Below are positions 24,451 to 33,484 of a stretch of DNA of 64,000 bases, in pieces; the stretch's first letter is position 1; each line of letters begins with the position of its first letter. This DNA is from Algihabitans albus. Lineage in GTDB: Bacteria > Pseudomonadota > Alphaproteobacteria > Kiloniellales > DSM-21159. The stretch spans positions 620,548 to 684,547 of the forward strand of contig NZ_QXNY01000004.1 in NCBI RefSeq assembly GCF_003572205.1. Direction: 5' to 3'. Under the pieces are notes generated by a model. The model worked only from the letters and a program-made list of their open reading frames with translations. It was not told the DNA's origin and made no database searches. The position numbers and the translations under genes are program-made.

Positions 24451-27201
24451 ATGCGCGAATCGCCTCCTTCTCTTGTTGCCGCCGTTACCGCCGCCGTCTG
24501 GTTGACCCCCGACGGAGAGGTGGACTCGCTGAGTCCAGCCGAAGCCGCCCAGCGGGCCAGCCGGCAGCCCCCGCTGGTCTGTCATCGGCGGGCAACGGCG
24601 ACGCGGCTGGGCATCGATCCCTTTCCGGCCTTCGACCTGTTGGAACTCTTCGCCTTCGTGCGGCCCGCCCGCTTCTGCGCGCCGACGCCGCGCGGGCTGG
24701 CGCAGGCGCTCGATCTCGGCGACCCGCGCAGCCTGGAGGCGCAGGCGGTCGCACTGGGCCAGGTGGCCGACCGCCTCTTGGCGGAGTTGGCCGCGCGCGA
24801 GGGGCTGAACGGTCAGGCTCTGTCCATCGCCTGGACCATGACGCAGGCCGGTTGGCCCTGGGGCCAGGCCGTCCTGGGGGCCCTCGACTTCGGCAAGGCT
24901 GAGACCGCGCCGCGCCGGTCCAGCGGATACCAAGTTTGGGAGCGCTTGTCCGAGTGGTCCGAGCATGCGCCGGAACCGCCGGCCGGCAATGAGCCGGTCG
25001 ATCCGGAGGAGGCGCGCCGACGCCTGGCCGATCTGCTCGATTCGGACTCCGAAGCGCGGCCGCAACAGGCGGACTATGCCAGCGCCGTCGCGGCCGCGTT
25101 CGCGCCGCGCGACCGGGAGGAAGACCCGCACCTGGTTCTGGCGGAGGCCGGGACTGGGGTCGGTAAGACGCTCGGCTATATCGCGCCAGCCAGCCTCTGG
25201 GCGGAAAAGAACGGCGGCGCCGTCTGGCTCTCCACCTACACCCGCAATCTGCAACAGCAGATCGACAGCGAACTGGACCGGCTCTTTCCTCACCGCGCCG
25301 AGAAGATCCGGCAGGTCGTCGTGCGCAAGGGGCGGGAGAACTACCTCTGCCTGCTCAATTACGAGGAGGCGGTGCGCGGTCTGGCGGCGCGGCCCGCCAG
25401 CGCCGTGCCGCTCGGCCTGCTGGCGCGTTGGGCGCTGGCGACGCGCGACGGCGACATGGTCGGCGGTGATCTGCCCGGCTGGCTCGCGGATCTGACCGGT
25501 CGCGGGCGCACCTTCGGGCTGGCCGACCGGCGCGGCGAATGCATCTACGCCGCCTGCCCGCACTACAGGAAGTGTTACATCGAGCGTTCGGTACGCCGGG
25601 CCCGCCGGGCCCGGCTGGTGGTGGCCAACCATGCGCTGGTCATGGTCCAGGCGGCGCTTGGCGGCAGCGAAGACGGTCAGTTGCCGCAGCGCTACGTTTT
25701 CGACGAGGGGCATCACCTCTTCGATGCGGCGGATAGCGCCTTTGCCGCTCACCTCTCGGGCCAGGAAACCATGGAGTTGCGCCGCTGGCTGCTGGGTGCC
25801 GAGGCGACGCGCCGAGGCGGCTCGAGCCGGCAGAGGGGACTGCAACGCCGCATCGAGGATCTGGTAACCGGGCAGGATCATCTCGAAACCCTGCTTCAAC
25901 GGGCTCTGCGAAGCGCCCGTGTGCTCGCGGCGGAAGGCTGGCATCAGCGGGTGGCCGATCCCGATGGCGGCGAAGGACCGACCGAGCGCTTTCTGGCGCG
26001 CGTTCGCCAGCAGGTCTACGCCCGGGCGCCGCAGCGCGGCGAAGGCTACAGCCTGGAAACCGAGGTACGCCCGGTGGCCGAAGGTTTGGTCGCGGCGGCC
26101 AAGGACCTGGAGACCGCGCTGGAGAAGTTGGAGCAGCCGCTGGTGGAGCTGCGCGACGGCCTCGCGGCACGGCTCGATAGAGACGCCGACACATTGGACG
26201 GCGATACGCGCCGCCGGATCGAAGCGACGATGCGATCGCTGGAACGCCGCGCGGTGCGGCCGCTGCGCGCCTGGCGTCAAATGCTGCGCGTGTTGGACTC
26301 CGACGCCTCGCCGCCGGAGTTCGTCGACTGGTTGGCGGTGGAACGGATCGAAGGACGCGACATCGACGTCGGCTTCTTCCGCCACTGGGTGGATCCGACC
26401 GAACCTTTTGCTCAAGCTGTCCTTGCGCCGTCTCACGGAGCCGTCGTCACCTCCGCGACCTTGACCGACAAATCGGGCGATTCCGAGCTGGACTGGTTGG
26501 TCGCGGCGCAGCGCAGCGGCAGCGTCCACCTGCCGCGCCCGGCGATTCGCGCTCAGGTGCCCTCGCCTTACGACTATGCGGCTCAGACGCGGATCTTCGT
26601 GGTCACCGACGTGCGTAAGGACGACCTCGATCAGGTGGCGTCCGCAGTGCGCGAGCTCTTCCTGGCGGCCGGGGGCGGCGCGCTGGGTCTCTTCACTGCG
26701 ATCAGCCGGCTACGCGCCGTGCATGCGCGGCTCGGTCGTCCACTGGAACAGGCGGGGCTGGAGCTCTATGCCCAGCATCTCGACGGTCTGGACGTGGCCA
26801 CATTGGTCGAGATCTTCCGGGCCGAGCCCGACTCCTGTCTGCTCGGTACTGATGCGGTACGCGACGGCGTGGACGTTCCGGGCAGGGCCTTGCGTCTGAT
26901 TGTCTTCGACCGCGTGCCCTGGCCACGGCCGGACTTGCGCCACAAGGCGCGGCGCGCGGCCTTCGGCGGCAAACGCTACGACGACATGATCACACGCTTG
27001 AAGCTGCGCCAGGCCTACGGCCGGCTGGTGCGGCGCGCCGACGATCACGGCGTCTTCGTCCTGCTGGATCCCATGGTGCCCTCGCGTTTCGCCAGCGCCT
27101 TTCCCGAGAGCGTCGACTTCGTCCGCGTCGGTCTCGCGGAGGCCGTCGCGGAGACGCAGGCATTCCTGCAAGGCGAGACTAACCGACTCCGAAGTAGATG
27201 A
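24451..27201 (+). CDS. DinG/XPD-like ATP-dependent DNA helicase with Fe-S cluster
   Basis: A 916-residue superfamily 2 helicase. Walker A is AGTGVGKT (about residues 233-240) and motif II is DEGH (Asp418-His421). Four cysteines that can hold a 4Fe-4S cluster are Cys300, Cys364, Cys369 and Cys375 (ECIYAACPHYRKCYIE). Motif VI lies in LKLRQAYGRLVRRADDHG. The extra N-terminal ~200 residues are longer than E. coli DinG and are typical of alphaproteobacterial DinG-like helicases. These unwind 5'-to-3' and resolve R-loops or forks. It is divergent from the ECF gene. The frame overlaps the AEC gene end by 23 bp. The start MRESPPSLVAAVTAAVWL follows a short leader. Confidence 0.88.
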   Translation: MRESPPSLVAAVTAAVWLTPDGEVDSLSPAEAAQRASRQPPLVCHRRATATRLGIDPFPAFDLLELFAFVRPARFCAPTPRGLAQALDLGDPRSLEAQAVALGQVADRLLAELAAREGLNGQALSIAWTMTQAGWPWGQAVLGALDFGKAETAPRRSSGYQVWERLSEWSEHAPEPPAGNEPVDPEEARRRLADLLDSDSEARPQQADYASAVAAAFAPRDREEDPHLVLAEAGTGVGKTLGYIAPASLWAEKNGGAVWLSTYTRNLQQQIDSELDRLFPHRAEKIRQVVVRKGRENYLCLLNYEEAVRGLAARPASAVPLGLLARWALATRDGDMVGGDLPGWLADLTGRGRTFGLADRRGECIYAACPHYRKCYIERSVRRARRARLVVANHALVMVQAALGGSEDGQLPQRYVFDEGHHLFDAADSAFAAHLSGQETMELRRWLLGAEATRRGGSSRQRGLQRRIEDLVTGQDHLETLLQRALRSARVLAAEGWHQRVADPDGGEGPTERFLARVRQQVYARAPQRGEGYSLETEVRPVAEGLVAAAKDLETALEKLEQPLVELRDGLAARLDRDADTLDGDTRRRIEATMRSLERRAVRPLRAWRQMLRVLDSDASPPEFVDWLAVERIEGRDIDVGFFRHWVDPTEPFAQAVLAPSHGAVVTSATLTDKSGDSELDWLVAAQRSGSVHLPRPAIRAQVPSPYDYAAQTRIFVVTDVRKDDLDQVASAVRELFLAAGGGALGLFTAISRLRAVHARLGRPLEQAGLELYAQHLDGLDVATLVEIFRAEPDSCLLGTDAVRDGVDVPGRALRLIVFDRVPWPRPDLRHKARRAAFGGKRYDDMITRLKLRQAYGRLVRRADDHGVFVLLDPMVPSRFASAFPESVDFVRVGLAEAVAETQAFLQGETNRLRSR

Positions 27202-28117
27202 AGATCGCCGAGATCGTGCCGATCGACAGCAGCGTCGAGATCACGATGGCGGCGGTGGCGCGCTGGATGTAAAGGCCGTAACGGTGCGCCAGGACGAAAA
27301 CCAGGGCGCCGGTCGGCAGAGCGGCCTGAATCACGGCCGCCTGGGCCCAGATCGGTTCCATCGTCATAACATGGAAGGCGAGCCAGTAGGTCACCGCCGG
27401 CATGACCAGGAGCTTGAGCATGGACAGCCATCCCACTTCTCCGATTCCGGCGGTCAGGGATTTGCCCACCATGAAAAGCCCCATCGCGAACAGCGCGCAG
27501 GGACCCGCGGTCGAGCCCATGAGGTCGCAGAAGCGCGCGACCGGTGTTGGCAGATCCAGACCCGACCAAGCCCAGAGGATGCCGGCGGCGGCGGAGAGCA
27601 GCAGCGGCGACTTGACGACGGCCGCCAAGGCGTTCCTGGCCAGTTGCAGGGCCGCTTCGTCGCCGTTGCCGTCCAGCTCGATCAGCATCGTGGCGACCGC
27701 CATCACCACCACCCCGGTCATCACCGTGGCGATGATGCCGGCCGGCAGCCCGGCCTCGCCATAGGCGATCAGCAGCAGCGGTATGCCCATGTAGCCGGTG
27801 TTGGAGAAAATCGCCGCCGCGCCATGCAGTGTCAGAATCGCCAGGCGGCCGGGGAAGACGAAGGCGGCAACCAGGACCGCCAGTCCGAAGGTTCCGATCA
27901 ATCCGCCGCCGAACGCCACGATGAAGGGCCAGTGAAGAATCTGGGAGAGTTCGAGCTGGGCCATGGTGCCGAAGAACAGCGCCGGCAGAGCCACATAGAA
28001 AACGAAGGCGTTGAGGGCTCCGGATGCCTGCTCGCCGAGCAGGCCGGCCCGGCCGACGGCATAGCCGCAGCCCATGATCGCGAAGACCGGCAGGACGATG
28101 TTGAGGATAGCCTCCAT
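27179..28117 (-). CDS. AEC-family (auxin efflux carrier) transporter
   Basis: A 312-residue membrane protein with about ten hydrophobic helices and the AEC family beginning MEAILNIVLPVFAIMGCGY, a middle break around residues 150-170 and the second half VLPTGALVFVLAHRYG. Family members export or exchange organic acids such as malate or malonate; the substrate here is unknown. It ends convergent with the helicase gene. Topology and the ILPVF..MGCGY start support the family. Confidence 0.85.
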   Translation of the reverse strand: MEAILNIVLPVFAIMGCGYAVGRAGLLGEQASGALNAFVFYVALPALFFGTMAQLELSQILHWPFIVAFGGGLIGTFGLAVLVAAFVFPGRLAILTLHGAAAIFSNTGYMGIPLLLIAYGEAGLPAGIIATVMTGVVVMAVATMLIELDGNGDEAALQLARNALAAVVKSPLLLSAAAGILWAWSGLDLPTPVARFCDLMGSTAGPCALFAMGLFMVGKSLTAGIGEVGWLSMLKLLVMPAVTYWLAFHVMTMEPIWAQAAVIQAALPTGALVFVLAHRYGLYIQRATAAIVISTLLSIGTISAIFIYFGVG

Positions 28118-28246
28118 GGCGGCCGCAAGTAGCCCGGCCGGACGGGGTCAGTCCAGACCGCCGAGGGCAATGCTCCTATGCTCCTGCAGACCGGATAGGC
28201 AACCGAACCGCGAACCGGGCGGAACCGTTCGGTCCGGAAGCGTTCC

Positions 28247-29113
28247 TCAGTGCCGAACGACCTTGCGATAGAGATGCCAGGTGGCATGTCCGAGGATGGG
28301 CATCACGAAGATCAGGCCGAGCAACAGCGGGACGGATCCGATCACCAGCCCGCCCGCGACGATCAGTCCCCAGACTGCCATGGGTCCGGGGTTCCGACGT
28401 ACCGCGCGGATCGAGGTCGAGATGGCCGTCAGCAGGCTCACGTTGCGATCGAGCAGCAGCGGGAAGGAAACGACGCTGATTGTGAGAACCACGACAGCGA
28501 AGACGGCACCGGCACCGACCCCGGCCAGGATCAGGGTCCAGCCGGCACCCGTCGTCAAAACGTCCCGCAGGAATCCGCTCAGCGAGGCCGGCGGCTCGGG
28601 GCCGAGAGTCGCGCCGTAGATCCACTGTGCCGACGCCAGCCAGACGAAAAAGATCGCGAAGAGCAGAAGGGCCAGCAGCGCGATCGCGCCGAAGGCCGGC
28701 GCGCGCAGTGTCGCGAAGGCATCGGCCCAGGTCGTCTTGAGACCTTGCTCCCGTCGGCGGCTGATCTCGTAGAGACCGATGGCCGCCGCCGGTCCGACCA
28801 GGGCGAAGCCGGAGGCGAGCGGAAAGAGGAGGGGCAGAAGGTCGTACCCGAAGGCGACCCGCGCCAGAACGAAGCCGACAATGGGATAGAGAAGGCACAG
28901 CAGAATGATGTCACTGCGATAGGCGGCAAAATCTTCGACACCTTTGGTCAGAGCGTCTCGCAGGTCGGCAACCCGGATGGTTCGAACCTCCGGAGCGAAG
29001 ACCTGCGCGGGGCGATCCTCTCGACTAGCAGAGCGGCTCATGGAGTCCGCGTGCTGTGCCGCCGATTTGAACTGTTCGACGCCCCATTCGATGGGATTGC
29101 GTATGGTAGCCAT
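28247..29113 (-). CDS. DUF2189 integral membrane protein
   Basis: A 288-residue protein with a soluble N-terminal 60 residues containing VRTIRVADLRDALTKGVEDFAAYRSD, then six hydrophobic segments, ending VMPILGHATWHLYRKVVRH. This start of the membrane domain and the ending GHATWHLYR are characteristic of DUF2189 proteins, common in Alphaproteobacteria near cytochrome oxidase genes. Function unknown; heme A synthase is 1.3 kb away. It is divergent from the TerB-like gene across a 333-bp gap. Confidence 0.85.
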   Translation of the reverse strand: MATIRNPIEWGVEQFKSAAQHADSMSRSASREDRPAQVFAPEVRTIRVADLRDALTKGVEDFAAYRSDIILLCLLYPIVGFVLARVAFGYDLLPLLFPLASGFALVGPAAAIGLYEISRRREQGLKTTWADAFATLRAPAFGAIALLALLLFAIFFVWLASAQWIYGATLGPEPPASLSGFLRDVLTTGAGWTLILAGVGAGAVFAVVVLTISVVSFPLLLDRNVSLLTAISTSIRAVRRNPGPMAVWGLIVAGGLVIGSVPLLLGLIFVMPILGHATWHLYRKVVRH

Positions 29114-29446
29114 AGTCGGTCCTCACGTTTCGAGTGGTCCGCACTGCTTCCATCGTTCGCGCCGCTTCGCTGCTCCGCGAAGCGTAGGGGTCGACGCGAC
29201 TGGGACCGGTCCAAAATCAAGACGCGGTGCTTGGGTTCCAGCTGCTTCGCCCGATAAGGTTAAGGATCAATTTACCATATTATCTCCTGGCCGTTTGGAT
29301 ATTCACAGTTTTTTGCGGTGCTGTGACTCCCTTGCGGCGATGCCGTTGCGGAACGGCGGGTTTTGCGCCCGCTCCGCCGCTCCGCTTGACGCGGACTTGC
29401 CTGCTAGGCATCACTTGGCGCACTCACTAAACCTGGAGGCTCACCG
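29114..29446. other. 333-bp divergent intergenic region with an AT-rich patch
   Basis: No gene is seen. The stretch 29260-29330 is AT-rich against the genome background. It contains a short inverted repeat TCACAG (29303-29308) and CTGTGA (29321-29326) with a 12-base centre, in the region serving the DUF2189 and TerB-like genes. No clear -10/-35 pair was assigned. Confidence 0.35.
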
Positions 29447-29854
29447 GTGCAGATCGATCCCCATTCCGCCTTGGTCTACGTCATGGTTCTGGTTTCCGCC
29501 GCCGACGACGATATGACCGATGCGGAACTCGAAACCATGGGCGAGATCGTGCGCTACCTGCCGGTTTTTCGCGGTTTCGACTCTCAGCGCCTGACCGCGA
29601 TCGCGGATTCCTGCGCCGATCTGCTCAGCGACGAAGACGGGTTGGACAAGGCGATGGATGCCATCGAGACGGCTCTGCCCGACCATTTGCGCGAGACGGC
29701 CTATGCGCTTGCCTGCGACGTTGCCGCCGCCGATGGTCAGGTGGCGCAGGAGGAAATGCGTCTGCTCGAACTGATCCGCTACCGCCTGCGGGTCGGCCGC
29801 CTGCCTGCCGCGGCAATAGAGCGCGCGGCGCGGGCGCGCCACCAGACGCTGTAG
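29447..29854 (+). CDS. TerB-like tellurite-resistance-domain protein
   Basis: A 135-residue all-helical protein with the TerB pattern: VLVSAADDDMTDAELETMGEIVR, and later CDVAAADGQVAQEEMRLLELI, the two metal-binding acidic helices typical of the family. It starts with GTG 29447 behind CTGGAGG, seven bases away, which decides the start over later codons. TerB-domain proteins are often linked with membrane or stress functions; a role in tellurite resistance is not implied. It precedes usg by 142 bp on the same strand and may share its transcript. Confidence 0.8.
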   Translation: MQIDPHSALVYVMVLVSAADDDMTDAELETMGEIVRYLPVFRGFDSQRLTAIADSCADLLSDEDGLDKAMDAIETALPDHLRETAYALACDVAAADGQVAQEEMRLLELIRYRLRVGRLPAAAIERAARARHQTL

Positions 29855-29996
29855 CACCCACCCAAGTTTAGGCAGCAGTCTCGAGAGGCTGCTGCTAATA
29901 TGCTGGTTTCATTGCATTTTTACATTGCGCTGGCGATGGAGCGCGCGGCAGGATTCCGGTTCCGACTACGGTCACTGGGACAGGAGGTTTGGTGCC

Positions 29997-30257
29997 GTGA
30001 GCCTGGAATTGCTGTTGAACGACTACCGTCTGACCACGGCGGAGATCCTCTATCACATGCCTGACCATCCGGGTCTGCTTCAGACGTACGTCTGGCAGGA
30101 CTATGATCGGGCTCCGCGGTATCCCGTGCTCTGCCAGTTCCTCGACTTTTGGATCCGCGAGCTGGATGGGCCGTTGCATTCGGTCAAGGTGGCCGGCCAG
30201 AAGCTGATCGTCCCGCCGGAAACACGCGTCGCCGATGCCTTGCTGACGCTTCACTAG
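29997..30257 (+). CDS. usg: Usg family protein
   Basis: An 86-residue protein with the family core YRLTTAEILYHMPDHP, VWQDYDRAPRYP and FLDFWIRELDGPLHSV. Members of the Usg family (named in tryptophan-operon contexts) have unknown function and are confined mostly to Alphaproteobacteria. The start is GTG 29997 with CAGGAGG nine bases upstream; the frame is open further upstream but that start has no ribosome site. It lies between the TerB-like and ctaA genes. The 30257-30394 repeat begins on its stop codon. Confidence 0.9.
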   Translation: MSLELLLNDYRLTTAEILYHMPDHPGLLQTYVWQDYDRAPRYPVLCQFLDFWIRELDGPLHSVKVAGQKLIVPPETRVADALLTLH

Positions 30258-30394
30258 ACCAGGTAGTGATCAGTCGGACCCACGTATCGGGTCCGGCGAT
30301 TCTGTTGAATCCAGTCTCGATTCAAAGTGTGAGGGTCTGTTTCCTAGGATCGGCGGAACCGCGAAGCGAGTCCATACGATCACAACAGGCTCTG
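30257..30394 (-). repeat. Interspersed repeat, copy D (long form, inverted)
   Basis: Read on the minus strand it matches copy B at 16299-16435 over the full length: AGAGCCTGTTGTGATCG, then TCGCTTCGCGGTTC, ACACTTTGAATC, GGATTCAAC, AATCGCCGGA and TCCGACTGATCACT, all in the same order. Several substitutions and short indels separate them. It fills most of the gap between usg and ctaA. Confidence 0.85.
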
Positions 30395-30533
30395 GAGCCG
30401 TCTTTGCCCGATAAGGCCGCCGGGTGATCCAAGAGGGCGTGCGTTGGGAGTGACGCTTCGCCGCTTGGACCGAAGCGCTGCGGCACATAGGTTGTGGATT
30501 AATCCTAATCGCAACAGTCGACCTCCGGAAACC

Positions 30534-31613
30534 GTGACCTTTTCCCTTCTGTCTTCCCCCAGGTCAGCCGCCCCTTCCGAGGCGCTGGCGACGCCGCGTG
30601 CCGTTGCCCTCTGGCTTCTGGGCGTGGCGGCGCTGATCTTTGCGATGGCGGTGATCGGCGCCATCACCCGGCTGACCGAATCCGGCCTCTCGATCATGGA
30701 GTGGGCGCCGGTTTCGGGATTCCTACCGCCGCTGAGCGCGGCGGAATGGGAGCGGTTGCTTGAGTTGTACCGACGGACTGCCGAGTACCAGCAGATCAAT
30801 CGCGGCATGACGCTGTCGGAGTTTCAGGAGATCTTCTGGTGGGAGTGGATTCACCGCCAGTGGGGCCGTCTGATCGGTCTGGCCTATGCCCTGCCGCTGG
30901 CCTGGTTCTGGCTGCGCGGAAGGCTGCCGGGCTGGATCAAACCGCACCTGCTGTTCGCGCTCGGCCTCGGCGCGCTGCAGGGCTTCATGGGATGGTTCAT
31001 GGTGGCCAGCGGCTTCTTCGGCGAGCGCACAGACGTCAGCCAGTACCGCCTGGTTCTCCACCTCTCCCTCGCGCTGATCATCTATGCCTATCTGCTGTGG
31101 CTCGCGCTCAGCCTCTTGAGAGGTTCAGCGACGGCGCCGGAGGCCGTGCCTCTGCGCCTAGCGGCGAAAGCCTTCGCGGGGCTTCTGGCCGTCACGGTCG
31201 TCTCGGGCGGATTCGTCGCCGGGACCAACGCCGGGATGACCTACAACACCTTTCCTTTGATGGACGGACAACTGATCCCGGCCGGATACGCGGCCCTGCA
31301 GCCTTGGTGGATGAACTGGTTCGAGACCATCGCGGCGATTCAGTTCAATCACCGTCTTCTGGCCGTCACGACGGCGGGCGCGGCGTTGCTGCTGTGGCTG
31401 GGGTCTCGCCGCCGGGACCTGGCACCGGCGATGCGGCAAGGTTTCGTTGCCGTTGCCGGCGTAGCTCTCGTACAGACCGGGCTTGGGATCGTCACGCTGT
31501 TGCTGGCCGTGCCGGTCTGGCTCGGGGCGTTGCACCAGGCCGGGGCGCTCTGTCTGATCGCAGCAACGGTCTTCCTGCTGCACAGCCTGCGGCGCGCCTC
31601 GACGGCGCTCTGA
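30534..31613 (+). CDS. ctaA: Heme A synthase (CtaA/COX15)
   Basis: A 359-residue membrane protein that converts heme O to heme A for cytochrome aa3. It has eight hydrophobic helices and the expected motifs: GAITRLTESGLSIMEW in the first loop, WWEWIHRQWGRLIG, VSGGFVAGTNAGMTYNTFPLMDGQ, NHRLLAV and GIVTLLLAVPVWLGALHQAGALCL, which carry the heme-ligating histidines. The start is probably GTG 30534; ATG 30444 would add 30 unrelated residues that overlap the repeat neighbourhood. It converges with the MFS gene (9 bp apart). Confidence 0.92.
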   Translation: MTFSLLSSPRSAAPSEALATPRAVALWLLGVAALIFAMAVIGAITRLTESGLSIMEWAPVSGFLPPLSAAEWERLLELYRRTAEYQQINRGMTLSEFQEIFWWEWIHRQWGRLIGLAYALPLAWFWLRGRLPGWIKPHLLFALGLGALQGFMGWFMVASGFFGERTDVSQYRLVLHLSLALIIYAYLLWLALSLLRGSATAPEAVPLRLAAKAFAGLLAVTVVSGGFVAGTNAGMTYNTFPLMDGQLIPAGYAALQPWWMNWFETIAAIQFNHRLLAVTTAGAALLLWLGSRRRDLAPAMRQGFVAVAGVALVQTGLGIVTLLLAVPVWLGALHQAGALCLIAATVFLLHSLRRASTAL

Positions 31614-31622
31614 AGAGCGACT

Positions 31623-32876
31623 CTAGCTGTCTTGTTGGGACTGGCTCTCCGCGTACTCGTCGGCGGCCATCGCCGCAGCGATCGAGGCCGAACTTTGCGA
31701 CACGGCGACCCAGCCGCCCTGCTCCTCCAGTGGCAACGCCGGGCGCCTGGCCATGCGGTAGAGTGCGAAGCCGCCGAGCAGCAGATGCAGCAGGGCGACC
31801 GTGGCGAAGAAACCGCTCGGCCCCATGACGCCCATGGCCGCCCCGGCAGCCGGCGGTCCGAGGATGCCGCCCACCGCATAGACCAGATAAAGCGTCGAAG
31901 AGGCCGCCACCATCTGTTCGCGTTCCAGATGATCGTTGGCGTGGCTCAAAACCAGCGCGTACATGGAGAGGCAGAACCCTCCGAAGACCGCCGCGAGCCC
32001 GTAGAGGGGCCAGCGATCGAGGTCGCCGACCCACCAGGCCAGCCCTGCGACACCGCTTGCGATCAGGGTGACGACGGTCATGACAAGCCGCCGGTCGAAG
32101 CGGTCGGAGAGCTGCCCGATCGGAAACTGCAGCAGCACGCCCCCGATCATGAAGGCGGAGACGAAGATCGAGATCTCGGCCCCGGTCAGACCGGCCGAGG
32201 TGGCGTAGACGGCGCTCATGCCCATCAGCGCCCCTTGCGCGACGCCGAGCAGGGCCGCTCCGACCACGGCCAAGGGCGAGGTGGTATAGAGCACCGTCAG
32301 GGAGACCGGTTGAGGGGCGTCGAAGTAGGGCGCCGGGCTGGCCGAAAGCAGCATCGGGACAAGAGAAACGGACAGCAGGACCGACACCAGGATGAACAGC
32401 ACGAAGCCGCTCGGGTCGGACAGGACCAGAAGATACTGGCCGGCGGCCATGCCGAGCATGACGACGATCATGTAGATCGCCAGAACCTGGCCGCGGGTTT
32501 CGTTGGTCGCCCTGTCGTTCAACCAGGACTCGGCGACGATGTAGAGGGCTGCCACGCAGAAGCCGGTGACGATGCGCATGGCCGTCCAACTGATCGGCTC
32601 GATCATCACCGAGTGCGCGAGAACGGCGACCGAAGCCACTGATGCCACCGCTGCGAAGACCCGGATGTGGCCAACCCGCCTGACCATCAGAGGCGTCACC
32701 AGGGACCCGATCAGAAAGCCCACATAATAGCCGGCCATGATCACGCCGGTGATCGTTTCGTTGAAGCCTTCCAACCCCGCGCGCACGCCCAACAATGTCG
32801 ATTGAAGGCCGTGTGCGGCCATGATGAGCCACAGGCCGATGAACAGGCTCCAGGTGGCGGCAAGCGCAGTAATCAT
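31623..32876 (-). CDS. Major facilitator superfamily transporter
   Basis: A 417-residue protein with about twelve membrane helices, opening MITALAATWSLFIGLWLIM. The first-loop RRVGHIRVFA motif (GX3D/RXGRR type) and a second RFDRRLVM repeat the MFS loop signature. The long cytoplasmic C-terminal tail is Gln/Ser/Ala-rich. It resembles YcaD-like drug/metabolite exporters, but the substrate is not predictable. The 608 bp upstream contains no gene on this strand. Confidence 0.85.
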   Translation of the reverse strand: MITALAATWSLFIGLWLIMAAHGLQSTLLGVRAGLEGFNETITGVIMAGYYVGFLIGSLVTPLMVRRVGHIRVFAAVASVASVAVLAHSVMIEPISWTAMRIVTGFCVAALYIVAESWLNDRATNETRGQVLAIYMIVVMLGMAAGQYLLVLSDPSGFVLFILVSVLLSVSLVPMLLSASPAPYFDAPQPVSLTVLYTTSPLAVVGAALLGVAQGALMGMSAVYATSAGLTGAEISIFVSAFMIGGVLLQFPIGQLSDRFDRRLVMTVVTLIASGVAGLAWWVGDLDRWPLYGLAAVFGGFCLSMYALVLSHANDHLEREQMVAASSTLYLVYAVGGILGPPAAGAAMGVMGPSGFFATVALLHLLLGGFALYRMARRPALPLEEQGGWVAVSQSSASIAAAMAADEYAESQSQQDS

Positions 32877-33150
32877 CGCCGGGAACCTTTAGCGCAGGCC
32901 TTGCGGGAAAACAGGCGGTCCAGTTCGGAATCGGGCGCCTGTCGAGCAGGCCACGACGCATTGCGAGCGTCGGCGTGAAACCCCGTGGAATCAAGCGTCC
33001 CGACAGGCGTGGACTTTTTTTCGCCATCCCTCTTGCAACCGCGCAACAGATACACACATTTCCGCATAGACAATGCGCAAATTGGTAAATCCACCGAGAC
33101 GCGCAAGGAATTTCGGCAGGCGGACGTGCGCCCTCTCTGCAGGGTCGGTC
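32877..33150. other. Intergenic region upstream of the MFS gene, no gene seen
   Basis: This part of the 608-bp gap between the MFS and bcp genes has no credible coding frame. It contains a T-run at 33009-33015 and a region of lower GC near 33040-33100 that could be a promoter for the + strand transcript whose terminator is at 33298-33326. No -35/-10 pair is convincing. Confidence 0.35.
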
Positions 33151-33326
33151 TCGTCCGAAGGTCGAGGTTGAATTGGTTGGGCCGTCGATCACCGGTCTCG
33201 GCACGACCAATATGTCGGTTCGTCGTCCGCAGTCCTGCGGATCTCCCCGTCAGACGGATCGGCACCCTAGCTGAGAGGTTGCTTCGCGGTAACTCTTGCG
33301 GCGTCCTTCGGGGCGCCGCCTTTTTT
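33151..33326 (+). ncRNA. Candidate structured small RNA ending at an orphan terminator
   Basis: No coding frame is present, but several hairpins can form in order: ATTGGT with ACCAAT around GCCG/CGGC (about 33173-33212); CCGCAG/CTGCGG (about 33228-33241); CCGTC/GACGG around a one-base gap (33247-33257); and GTTGC/GTAAC (33279-33294). They end in an ideal intrinsic terminator with a UUCG tetraloop. The nearest + strand coding gene upstream ends at 31613, with an opposite-strand gene between, so the terminator is unexplained by any CDS. Boundaries and family are unknown; it does not match tRNA, tmRNA, SRP RNA or RNase P features I know. Confidence 0.4.
33298..33326 (+). terminator. Strong rho-independent terminator (UUCG tetraloop)
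   Basis: GCGGCGTCC (33298-33306), loop TTCG (33307-33310), then GGGCGCCGC (33311-33319) and C followed by six Ts. Nine pairs including one G-U. It is oriented for + strand transcription, although no + strand gene lies directly upstream. Confidence 0.8.
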
Positions 33327-33484
33327 CATGACGCAAGTCTTCCCGACGGCGCGAGGACATTCCGCGAGGGGCTAAGCAAAACCGGGTCCGCGCAGAGACC
33401 GGAGCCGATTGGAGCGTGTCCGTTCATTGGCCTCCGCAGCCAACTCCTCCGCGGCAGATGCCCGCTTTCCGAAAAGGCCCGGTG

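Noticed and set aside
24388-26529. A 713-codon minus-strand frame opposite the helicase.
   Set aside because: It lies antisense to DinG-like motifs that are clearly conserved; no coding pattern.
29872-29895. Hairpin GCAGCAG/CTGCTGC just after the TerB-like gene.
   Set aside because: No T-run follows, so it is not an intrinsic terminator; it may be chance.
33260-33296. CTGAGAGG near 33270 reminded me of a TPP or glycine riboswitch piece.
   Set aside because: The rest of those aptamers is absent and no downstream + strand gene would be controlled.
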